Below, piece after piece: positions 1 to 5,908 of a stretch of 7,597 nt of DNA. Under the pieces are notes generated by a model. That model saw nothing but the letters and a program-made list of their open reading frames with translations. It did no database searches and had not been told where the DNA came from. Made by a program: the position numbers and the translations under genes. The stretch comes from JBBRLA01 sp038231615 (GTDB taxonomy: Bacteria; Myxococcota_A; Polyangia; Palsa-1104; JAEUJZ01). Location: contig JBBRLA010000423.1 in NCBI GenBank assembly GCA_038231615.1, forward strand, positions 1 to 7,597, in the 5' to 3' direction. The stretch's first letter is position 1. Each line of letters begins with the position of its first letter.

Positions 1-13
1 CCCATTGCAATAC

Positions 14-81
14 GACACGCGCGTGTCCTTCCGAAGCTGAACTACACCATTGATCCTGTAGATCAGCGACGATAATGATCA
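14..81. promoter_or_regulatory. Palindromes upstream of the first gene, possible operator region
   Basis: A perfect 14-base palindrome, GACACGCGCGTGTC, occupies 14-27. Further on, TGATC (51-55) and GATCA (61-65) form an inverted repeat with a 5-base spacer, and a second palindromic TGATCA follows at 76-81. No open frame with recognisable protein features was seen in 1-142, so this is the upstream region of the first gene. Binding by a dimeric regulator is only an inference. Short palindromes also occur by chance in GC-rich DNA, and no specific regulator family is recognised. Confidence 0.2.
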
Positions 82-142
82 GGTTATTTAGTTCCAGCCC
101 CTAAGCCCCTTTGACGTTGAAGCCGAACGCTGGCCAGCCACA

Positions 143-1558
143 ATGACTGTTGGAGGAAAACATGTCATCGTCAACCAGGGCACCGGCAACGATCAACCAA
201 CCATCAACGACTCTGCGCCCGGCCCTTTTGGGCATCTCCGTGTGCCTGGGGGCGCGCCTCGCCGGACCCGGCGACGGGCCCGTGTCGGTATCGAAGCACG
301 CCCTCACATTTCGTCCCTGCTCGCGGCGTGCGGAGATCGCGGCGCCGATCCGCCGGTCGCAATCGCGACCACCGCGCTGGCGGGCCGGCCTCGCGAAGCG
401 GCGGCTGGATATTCGTTCCAGGTGCTCGCGCAACTCGGGAAGACCGCACCCCGAAACAAGACCCTGGTCAACGACTTCGAACGCCGGGGAATCGACGAGC
501 GCGGCAATGTGTATTTCGGCGCCGATACCGATCTCGACCAGAACGGCAACACCACCGGCGAAGGGCTCTTCGTCGCGCGCCGCGGGAGCGTCAAGACGAT
601 CGGGCAGAACGGCGATCTGGCGGCCGGCGGCGGCACGTTTACCTTCTTCGAGCAGGGAGGGATGAACGAGCGCGGCGACGTGGCGGCTGTCCTCTCGCTC
701 GCGCCCGCCGTGGATGGCTCGTTCGGCACCAACGCGGCGCTGTATCAAGCGCGTGCGCCCGACTACGCGCCGACGCCGGTGGTTCAGCCCTTCGTCACGC
801 TTGCGCCTCCGGGCGGAACGTTTCACGGCCCGGAACAATATGCGTCGCGGATCAACGACGCGGGCCGGATCGCCTTTCCCGGGATCTTCCCGACCGCGAA
901 CGGCGTCCATGTGCCCGGCGAGACCTACCTAGGTCTCGGCGTCGGCATCTTCGTTGCAGACGGCCACGCGCCGATCCGGAGCGTGGTCTTGCCGGGAGAC
1001 GGCGCGCCCGGCGGCGGCAGCTTCGACTACGTGAACGGGCCCTGGATCAACGGTCGAGGCGACATCGCCTTCGCCGGGCACCTGACCGGGGAGCAGTGCC
1101 GGGAACCGCCGCAGAGCCTCATCCTCGGGTGCCGGACCACCGGCGTCTACCTGCGCCGCAGCGGCGACGACGACGGCGAGAGCGACGCCAGGGGCGCAAT
1201 CGTGTCCATCGCCCACGGCGGCGATCCGGCGCCCAGCGGTGGGATTTTCCTCAGGGTTCTCGCGCCGGTCCTCAACGAGCATCGGGACGTCGTCTTCGCG
1301 GGCCGTCTCGATGTCCCGGGTCCGCCGAGCATAGGGCTCTTCCTCTTTTCGGACGGCACCACGCGGCAGGTGGTGCGTCCGGGGGATCCGCTCCCGGTGG
1401 AGGCAATTTTCTCATCCAGAGAGCGCTCCCCTATTACTTCTACATCAATGGGCACGGCGACGTCGTGTTCCGCGCGAAACTCGACAACAGCGATACCGGC
1501 TTGTACCTTCTGCCCAGGCGCGGCACACTCCAGCTCGTCGTTCGCACTGGGACGGTGA
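143..1558 (+). CDS. DUF7453 / NxxGxxxxF tandem-repeat protein, frame broken
   Basis: I recognise this as a DUF7453-type ('choice-of-anchor tandem repeat NxxGxxxxF-containing') protein, a secreted repeat family of unknown function that is probably beta-propeller-like. Numbered from ATG 143, the repeats are DERGNVYFGA (118-127), NERGDVAAVL (175-184), NDAGRIAFPG (238-247), NGRGDIAFAG (303-312) and NEHRDVVFAG (378-387). Most are preceded by a GDxAPxGGxF motif, as at 157-166, 286-294 and 361-369. The mature domain begins near residue 90 (YSFQVLAQLG). After residue 418 the frame loses the family pattern and stops at 1556-1558, while the next repeat continues in another frame from about 1396. The N-terminus also looks wrong: residues 1-85 are Arg-rich without a signal peptide, whereas the frame starting at ATG 162 (with a good SD) encodes a moderately hydrophobic leader. 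I would treat the locus as frameshifted. The family call is firm; the start is not. Confidence 0.75.
   Translation: MTVGGKHVIVNQGTGNDQPTINDSAPGPFGHLRVPGGAPRRTRRRARVGIEARPHISSLLAACGDRGADPPVAIATTALAGRPREAAAGYSFQVLAQLGKTAPRNKTLVNDFERRGIDERGNVYFGADTDLDQNGNTTGEGLFVARRGSVKTIGQNGDLAAGGGTFTFFEQGGMNERGDVAAVLSLAPAVDGSFGTNAALYQARAPDYAPTPVVQPFVTLAPPGGTFHGPEQYASRINDAGRIAFPGIFPTANGVHVPGETYLGLGVGIFVADGHAPIRSVVLPGDGAPGGGSFDYVNGPWINGRGDIAFAGHLTGEQCREPPQSLILGCRTTGVYLRRSGDDDGESDARGAIVSIAHGGDPAPSGGIFLRVLAPVLNEHRDVVFAGRLDVPGPPSIGLFLFSDGTTRQVVRPGDPLPVEAIFSSRERSPITSTSMGTATSCSARNSTTAIPACTFCPGAAHSSSSFALGR
152..156 (+). promoter_or_regulatory. Shine-Dalgarno GGAGG that points to an ATG at 162
   Basis: GGAGG at 152-156 stands five bases before ATG 162-164, which is an ideal ribosome-binding arrangement. 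That ATG lies in the third forward frame. The long conserved part of the gene downstream is in the second forward frame, whose first ATG (143) has no ribosome-binding site. The site therefore suggests the true start is 162 and that the frame is lost between about 200 and 400. Confidence 0.5.
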
Positions 1559-1687
1559 TTCCGGGAATCGGCACGGTCGCCGACATCGAATATGCGATCC
1601 TCAACGATCGCGGACAGATGGCCACCTGGGCCATCCTCGACGACGGCACAAGGACTGCTGCTGCTCGCGACCCCCAACGACGATTGA
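1396..1687 (+). pseudogene. Out-of-frame C-terminus of the DUF7453 protein
   Basis: From 1396 the first forward frame continues the family pattern: GGGNFLIQRALPYYFY, then NGHGDVVFRAKL and a final NDRGQMATWAILDDG repeat. The preceding frame ends PGDPLP. A single extra G after 1396 would give the expected PGDPLPGGGNF, so a one-base deletion is likely. Near 1648 the frame fails again. Reading from CAA at 1649 in the original (second) frame gives QGLLLLATPNDD and a stop at 1685-1687, a typical hydrophobic end for this family. The unshifted frame instead runs into an Arg-rich tail ending at 1707. Two opposite shifts 250 bases apart are either accumulated mutations or sequencing errors. Confidence 0.65.
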
Positions 1688-1770
1688 GCCGTGCAAGAGT
1701 CGGATAAACCAATCTGGGGTTTGTCCCCCGGACTTCGATGGTGAAGCCCTGGTGGCAGTCCGTATCACTC

Positions 1771-1777
1771 AAGGAGG
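1771..1777 (+). promoter_or_regulatory. Strong Shine-Dalgarno AAGGAGG for the Vgb-like gene
   Basis: AAGGAGG lies six bases before ATG 1784 and fixes that codon as the start. It is a near-perfect match to the anti-SD. The genes to the right of 3100 lack anything comparable. Confidence 0.7.
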
Positions 1778-1783
1778 CGAGAA

Positions 1784-2899
1784 ATGCAAGCATCGAAGTC
1801 CATTTGGTGTTCGGCCCTGGCGCTGCTGTGCGCGTGTCAGGGGACCGACCCGCCGCCGATCGGCCAGCTGAGGGCCGGGGAGCACGGGGCCGGCAAGGAC
1901 TCGGGCGAGCACCGGGGCCGGCATCGTCACCGGCATCGGCTGGCGTGCGATGACGACCGGGGCCCGCCCAGCTGCACCCACGACTGCTTCACCGAGTATC
2001 CGGTGCCCAGCGCCACTGCGGTCCCTCACGGGATCATCGTGGGCCCCGATGATGCGCTGTGGTTCCACGAGGGACCGAGCAACCAGCTTGGGCGCATCAC
2101 TACGGAGGGTGACTTCACCGAGTTCCCGCTGCCGGACCCGGGCATGCCGGTGGACAAGCGCACCCAGGGGTTCCTGACGGTCGGGCCCGATAATGCGATC
2201 TGGTTTACGGAGCAGCCGGTCAACCGGATTGGCCGGATCACGACGAACAGTGACCTCAGCGATTTTCCGCTGCCAAGAGCGAACACGGCCGCCTTCGGGT
2301 TCGCTGCCGGATCAGATGGAGCGGTCTGGTTCACCGAGAGCAATGCCGCCTTTGCAGGCCGCATCACCATCGATGGCGAGATCACCGAGTACGCCCTCCC
2401 CACTGCCAAGACATCGGTGGGGATCGTACTCGGGCCCGACGACGCCCTGTGGTTCACCGAGCCCCGGCACCAGATCGGCCGCATCACCACCGACGGCAAC
2501 ATCAGCGAGTATCCGCTCAGCTGGCCGGGGTTGGTCCTGCGCCTGGTGGTCGGCCCCGACGATGCGCTCTGGTTCACCGATGCCACGGCTGACAAGATCG
2601 GCCGCATCACCACGGACGGAGCGATCACCTCGTTTCCGGTCCCAACCGGGACCTCGCCGGTCGGCATCGCCGTCGGCCCCGACGACGCGCTCTGGTTCAC
2701 CGGCTTCAAGAGCAATGAGATCCTGCGCATGAGCCTCGACGGCGTGGTCACGGACCGCTTCCCCGTTCCGACCACGAAGTCGGTCCCCTACCATCTGATC
2801 ACCGGCCCCGATTGCGCCATCTGGTTCACCGAGCACAGCGCCGACAAGATCGGGCGGCTAAAGCTCCACGATCGGGAACGCGAACACGAACACGATTAG
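1784..2899 (+). CDS. Virginiamycin-B-lyase-like (Vgb family) seven-repeat beta-propeller lipoprotein
   Basis: The 371-residue protein starts with a lipoprotein signal: Lys5, a hydrophobic stretch and an L-C-A-C lipobox that would lipidate Cys18. Residues 32-68 form a polar linker with His/Arg alternation (HRGRHRHRHR, 43-52) and Cys55, Cys64 and Cys68. From about residue 70 to 363 come seven repeats of about 42 residues with the signature GPDDALWFTE...IGRITTDG.ITE(F/Y)PLP. The WF motifs sit near 93, 140, 182, 223, 263, 304 and 347, matching a seven-bladed propeller of the Vgb/streptogramin lyase superfamily. Vgb itself opens streptogramin B rings by elimination. Many homologues have unknown substrates, so resistance should not be assumed. 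PH-type histidines like those of the Vgb active site occur only in the first (His82) and last (His337) repeats. The C-terminal tail is HDREREHEHD. The fold call is strong; the reaction is not established. Confidence 0.85.
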   Translation: MQASKSIWCSALALLCACQGTDPPPIGQLRAGEHGAGKDSGEHRGRHRHRHRLACDDDRGPPSCTHDCFTEYPVPSATAVPHGIIVGPDDALWFHEGPSNQLGRITTEGDFTEFPLPDPGMPVDKRTQGFLTVGPDNAIWFTEQPVNRIGRITTNSDLSDFPLPRANTAAFGFAAGSDGAVWFTESNAAFAGRITIDGEITEYALPTAKTSVGIVLGPDDALWFTEPRHQIGRITTDGNISEYPLSWPGLVLRLVVGPDDALWFTDATADKIGRITTDGAITSFPVPTGTSPVGIAVGPDDALWFTGFKSNEILRMSLDGVVTDRFPVPTTKSVPYHLITGPDCAIWFTEHSADKIGRLKLHDREREHEHD

Positions 2900-2908
2900 C
2901 CGTCGCAA

Positions 2909-3064
2909 TCACGGGCGGGCCCCGAGCGAAAAAGGCGCTTGGCTCCTGGTACCTTCCTTCTTGGCATAAATCGTCAGCATCCAGCTCACTCCTTGCTGGG
3001 TCTTGGCACAGTAGACGACCCGCAGGCCTCCTCGCTTCCCTCTGCCAGAGCCGGCCCAACGGCC
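2909..3064 (-). pseudogene. Remnant of a HigB2/RelE-type toxin (C-terminal core only)
   Basis: Read on the minus strand from 3064 to the stop at 2909-2911, this stretch encodes RWAGSGRGKRGGLRVVYC followed by AKTQQGVSWMLTIYAKKEG. It closely follows the HigB2/RelE-family core as I recall it (RKIRVASKGKGKRGGSRIIYYF ... LLTIYGKNE): a basic GKGKRGG loop, the RVxYY strand and the LTIYxKxE strand. There is no start codon, and an in-frame TGA lies just upstream at 3065-3067. Before it, DLV (about 3106-3098) and, in another frame, PGG may be traces of the family's DxVPGxGG segment. The first ~50 residues are missing, and the C-terminus after KKEG is not conserved. No antitoxin gene is seen where one would normally follow; that space is the 3' end of the Vgb-like gene. 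It is most likely a decayed, non-functional fragment. Confidence 0.6.
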
Positions 3065-3110
3065 TCACTGACGACTTCGATGGAGCTCCCGCCGGGCCAC
3101 GAGGTCATGG

Positions 3111-3116
3111 TATAAG
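3111..3116 (+). promoter_or_regulatory. Candidate -10 box TATAAG upstream of the lipoprotein gene
   Basis: TATAAG matches TATAAT at five of six positions and stands out in GC-rich DNA. No -35 hexamer is visible at 16-18 bases spacing. Transcription would be expected to start about seven bases after it, near 3123, where an ATG opens a 12-codon ORF (3123-3161) that overlaps the lipoprotein start at 3152. Confidence 0.35.
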
Positions 3117-3122
3117 TTGAAT

Positions 3123-3161
3123 ATGCGGCCTTTGTGCTTGGATGGGAACCGATGTGGGTAA
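3123..3161 (+). CDS. Possible 12-codon leader ORF overlapping the lipoprotein start
   Basis: ATG at 3123 opens MRPLCLDGNRCG and stops with TAA at 3159-3161, so it overlaps the preferred lipoprotein start (ATG 3152) in another frame by ten bases. The ATG sits six bases after the TATAAG hexamer, where a transcript could begin with little or no leader. If translated, it could couple to the lipoprotein by termination and re-initiation. Only position and spacing support this. Chance ORFs of this size are common. Confidence 0.2.
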   Translation: MRPLCLDGNRCG

Positions 3162-4468
3162 GAGGGTTGGCCCTTTCCTTGGCCGTGATGGGTCTTGTCG
3201 GATGCAAGGACCGGGACCGCGGGCAGCCTGCGGGCGGCGGCGGCACGGCGGCGCAGGTCCCGGCGGATGCCGAGGTGGTGGTCCTTTCCCAGGGGGACCT
3301 TGATTCGGTGCAGGGGGCGCGGCTGGCGCTGGAGGCGGCTCTGCGGCTGCCGACAGCGCTGCCCTTGCCCTACCCGCGGGTCGAGCACCATGGGGACCGC
3401 TTCCGGGTGGTGCTGGGCCGGGGCAAGTTTGGCGGGCTGCGGCCCTTGCTGGCCACCCTGGGCAAGGAGGCGCAGGTGGTGCGCGCCGGCGAGGGGGGCA
3501 ATGACGATGTCATCCGCCTAGGCATCATCTGCACCGAGGGCGGCGACGTGCCGCTTTTTGACGTGGCGCTGCCGGCGGCAGGCGACCCCCGGGAGATCGG
3601 CCGGGTCGGGCATGGCAAGGTGCTGGTGCTGAAGGAGGAAGAAGATCTCTCGCCGGAAGGAGGCAGCGAGGAGGTCGAGCGGGGCTTTGTCCATGTGCTG
3701 GCGCCGCGGGCGGGGATGGTGCGCAGCACCGATCTTTTGCTACCGCCGGATTGCACGCCCCGGGACGAGGACAACGATGATGGCAACGGGCGGCTGCTTT
3801 CCGGGGGGCGGCTGTGCCTGACGACGCGCTTCTCGGGCAAAGACGGGGAGGTGAACCGGGCGACGCTCATCGCGGTGACCCCGAGCTACCGCCGCTGCAC
3901 TCGTTTCTCGGATGCGGGGACGTTCGACAGCTTCGATCAGGACCCGACCGGGACGCAGTTCGCGGTGGAGGACCGCGCCGCCCGCGGGTCCCTTCAGGTG
4001 TTCGATGTCGGCCCTGATGGCAAGCTTTTGCAGCGATTCCGCCTGCCGGGGCTCTTGCGTCCGGCCTACCTGGCCCAGGGGCTGGTGGCCACCGTGGAGG
4101 ATGGGGCGGGGCAGGGGCTGGTGGTGATAGACAATGGGCATGGGGCGCTGCGGGGCCCGGTGCCGGCTGCGCCTCCGGTGCCGGCGCGGATCTTCAACCT
4201 GACCGGCGATCGTTTCCAGCCCGCCGCCCCGACCTATCGCCCGGCCGCGCCGACGCTGCGGGAGGGGAAGGTGGTGGTCAGCTTCCAGCAGGGCTGCCAG
4301 AAGGCGGAGCAGCGTCGGGTGCGGTCGGTGGCGCGCAAGGATTTCGAGCAGTGCCTGCTGGAGGTCGAGGTCGAGGTCGGGCTGGATGGGAAAGGGGCGA
4401 AGCGGCGCTGCTCGCTGAACAACGCTCCCAGCAGCCTGGAAGAACCGCTCGGCACGCCCTGCAGGTAG
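3152..4468 (+). CDS. Hypothetical lipoprotein, Cys-rich, family not recognised
   Basis: I choose ATG 3152 (438 residues) over the in-frame GTG at 3134, because it gives a compact lipoprotein signal, MWVRGLALSLAVMGLVGC, with an LVGC lipobox and lipidated Cys18. A weak GGGA lies at 3144-3147. A Gly/Ala linker (22-37) follows. Residues about 40-112 include PYPRVEHHGDRFRVVLGRG and a later LGKEAQVVRAG, which loosely resemble the repeat pattern of SPOR peptidoglycan-binding domains; this is only an inference. Residues about 250-350 have short beta-rich segments (SLQVFDVGPDGKLLQRF, GLVVIDNGHGALRG) that could belong to a propeller-like domain. Eight further cysteines (127, 201, 222, 249, 382, 401, 420, 437) suggest disulfides and an extracytoplasmic location. 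The gene converges on the ketosynthase gene with a 17-base gap and no visible terminator. Function unknown. Confidence 0.8.
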   Translation: MWVRGLALSLAVMGLVGCKDRDRGQPAGGGGTAAQVPADAEVVVLSQGDLDSVQGARLALEAALRLPTALPLPYPRVEHHGDRFRVVLGRGKFGGLRPLLATLGKEAQVVRAGEGGNDDVIRLGIICTEGGDVPLFDVALPAAGDPREIGRVGHGKVLVLKEEEDLSPEGGSEEVERGFVHVLAPRAGMVRSTDLLLPPDCTPRDEDNDDGNGRLLSGGRLCLTTRFSGKDGEVNRATLIAVTPSYRRCTRFSDAGTFDSFDQDPTGTQFAVEDRAARGSLQVFDVGPDGKLLQRFRLPGLLRPAYLAQGLVATVEDGAGQGLVVIDNGHGALRGPVPAAPPVPARIFNLTGDRFQPAAPTYRPAAPTLREGKVVVSFQQGCQKAEQRRVRSVARKDFEQCLLEVEVEVGLDGKGAKRRCSLNNAPSSLEEPLGTPCR

Positions 4469-4485
4469 GAATCTAGGGTCAAAGG

Positions 4486-5745
4486 TCAGGCGCGGCGGAG
4501 AATGAGGGAGACATTGCCGCCCCCCTGCGCGAAGACCGGGACCAGGGCGGCCTCGACCGGCGACTTTCGCGGCAAAAGACACAGGCCGTGCAAGGAGATG
4601 GCGGGATCCGGCTGCTCGCAAAAAGAGGTACCGGGAAGGGCCTGTTCGGAAAGGGCGTAGAGCGCGGCGGCCAGGCGCAGGCCGGGGGACATCATCGACT
4701 CGCCGATCTGTCCGATGATGGACGAGATCGGCACCCGATCCGCGGCGGGGCCGAGGGCCTGGCGCAGGGCCAGCGTCTCGATGAGATCGAGGTCGGTGCC
4801 GTTGCCGCCGCCGGCGATGTAACCCAGGGCGGAGGCGGGCAGTCGGGCCTCAGAAAGGGCCTGCTGCACCGAACGGGCGGCCCCGGCGAATTCGGGCGCG
4901 CTGCCCGGGCGGCGCCAGCCAATGCGCGGGCGATCGTCGCCGGCCCTGCCGATCCCGGCGATTTCCGCCAACACTCGGGCCCCGCGGCGGCGGGCGGCGT
5001 CGAGGCGTTCCAGAAGGACCAGGACCGCGCCTTCGCCCAGGGACATGCCCCCCCGGCGGCGGTCGTAGGGGCGCATCGGCGCATCGGGGTGGGAAAGGGG
5101 GCACAGGCGATCCCAGGCGTGGGCCGTCCAGGGGCCCAGCTCGTCAAAGCCGCCGGCCAGGATGGCGTCGGCGCGCCCGCAAAGGAGCTGGTCGCGGCCG
5201 GTGGCCAGGGCCTCCGGCACGGAAAGGTCGCGGTGGTTGACGGTGATGTTGGTGCCGCCCAGCTTGAATTCCATCGCCACCATCGCGGCGGCGGTGTTCA
5301 TCACGGTGGTGGGGAACATCGCCGGGGAGGCGCCCTCGGGCCCGTTTTTGAGATAGCCGGCGGTAAACTCCAGGGTCTGATCGAAGGCGCCCAGACCGGT
5401 GCCCAGGATCACGCCGAGGCGATCGCCGGGATAGGCCCGGGTGGCCGCATCCGGCCCGTCGACCGAAAGCGCCTGCCGAGCCGCCACGATGCACATCTGT
5501 CCCAGGCGCGGGATGCGCCGCAGCTTCTGCGGATCGATGGCCTCGCGAGCGCCGAAGTCGCCGATGCGGGCCGCCTGAATGGGCCGGCCGCCGGGGTCGT
5601 GCCCGGCGGTCACCCACTTGCCGATCGCTTCGCTTTCGGTGGCGATGGCGCTGGTGCCGCTGGAAAGGGCCGCGAAGAACCCCTCTTTGGAGGCCGAAAG
5701 GGGGCAGACCAGCCCCAGGCCGGTGATGGCGATCGCATTCGACAT
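4486..5745 (-). CDS. Beta-ketoacyl synthase-fold protein lacking the catalytic residues
   Basis: The 419-residue length and overall layout are those of a FabF-type ketosynthase: the N-terminal AITGLGLVCPLS, GVILGTGLGAFDQT (111-124), the FPTTVMNTAAAMVAMEFKLGG segment (about 144-164), DAILAGGFDEL (193-203), MRPYDRRRGGMSLGEGAVLVLLE (about 224-246) and a C-terminal QGGGNVSLILRR. An ungapped match to FabF blocks from memory puts Asp173 where the acyl-accepting Cys should be (NITVNHRDLS), Gly312 at the first His (IAGGGNGTDLD), Ile344 at the Lys and Glu349 at the second His (SSIIGQIGES). The condensation reaction is therefore unlikely. By analogy with KS-beta/chain-length factors it could be a structural or specificity subunit, but no partner KS or ACP gene is in the window. 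A weak GGGAG lies 10 bases upstream of the ATG. The gene is divergent from the outer-membrane protein gene. The fold is confident; the role is unknown. Confidence 0.88.
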   Translation of the reverse strand: MSNAIAITGLGLVCPLSASKEGFFAALSSGTSAIATESEAIGKWVTAGHDPGGRPIQAARIGDFGAREAIDPQKLRRIPRLGQMCIVAARQALSVDGPDAATRAYPGDRLGVILGTGLGAFDQTLEFTAGYLKNGPEGASPAMFPTTVMNTAAAMVAMEFKLGGTNITVNHRDLSVPEALATGRDQLLCGRADAILAGGFDELGPWTAHAWDRLCPLSHPDAPMRPYDRRRGGMSLGEGAVLVLLERLDAARRRGARVLAEIAGIGRAGDDRPRIGWRRPGSAPEFAGAARSVQQALSEARLPASALGYIAGGGNGTDLDLIETLALRQALGPAADRVPISSIIGQIGESMMSPGLRLAAALYALSEQALPGTSFCEQPDPAISLHGLCLLPRKSPVEAALVPVFAQGGGNVSLILRRA

Positions 5746-5895
5746 GGGTCAGCTCGCTCCCACGGCGTCGCGTTCTGGACGTTGTCGCAAAAAGGCGACG
5801 CTGGATTTCGCAGGGTACACGCGGGGGTGGCGGATCCGGGCGGGTCCCCGGTCACGGGCGAGAGATCGTCGGGTGGTCATGCGCGACATCTTTGC

Positions 5896-5901
5896 TACCA
5901 T
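5896..5901 (+). promoter_or_regulatory. Candidate -10 box TACCAT for the outer-membrane protein gene
   Basis: TACCAT keeps the TAnnAT skeleton of a -10 box and ends seven bases before ATG 5909. No -35 match is seen. On its own it is weak. It counts mainly because the next two genes have the same arrangement. Confidence 0.25.
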
Positions 5902-5908
5902 AGATAGG

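Noticed and set aside
311..340. LLAAC lipobox-like motif in the 143-1558 frame (Cys63)
   Set aside because: The sequence before it is Arg-rich and not hydrophobic, and it lies about 60 residues from any start, so it is unlikely to be a lipoprotein signal.
101..910. A 269-codon minus-strand frame opposite the first gene
   Set aside because: Its product is Arg-rich and featureless, while the + strand carries the conserved DUF7453 repeats over the same bases.
1390..1405. Programmed ribosomal frameshifting at the 2-to-1 frame change
   Set aside because: There is no slippery heptamer at CTCCCGGTGG and no obvious stimulatory structure, and a second shift near 1648 would also be needed. A simple base loss fits better.
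2026..2775. A 249-codon minus-strand frame with a regular internal repeat (SVNQSASSGPT)
   Set aside because: The repetition only mirrors the antisense of the Vgb WFTE/GPDD repeats. It is not an independent repeat protein.
4469..4485. Terminator between the convergent lipoprotein and ketosynthase genes
   Set aside because: The gap is only 17 bases, with no inverted repeat or T-run.
5784..5799. Hairpin GTCGC-AAAAAG-GCGAC between the divergent genes
   Set aside because: The stem is only five base pairs with no following T-run on either strand, and it lies upstream of both genes, so it is not a terminator. No operator role can be supported.
4588..5907. A 439-codon open frame on the + strand opposite the ketosynthase gene
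   Set aside because: It is longer than the gene it faces, but its product is a Gly/Ala/Arg-rich sequence with no family motifs. The minus frame has clear ketosynthase motifs throughout. It is a high-GC shadow.
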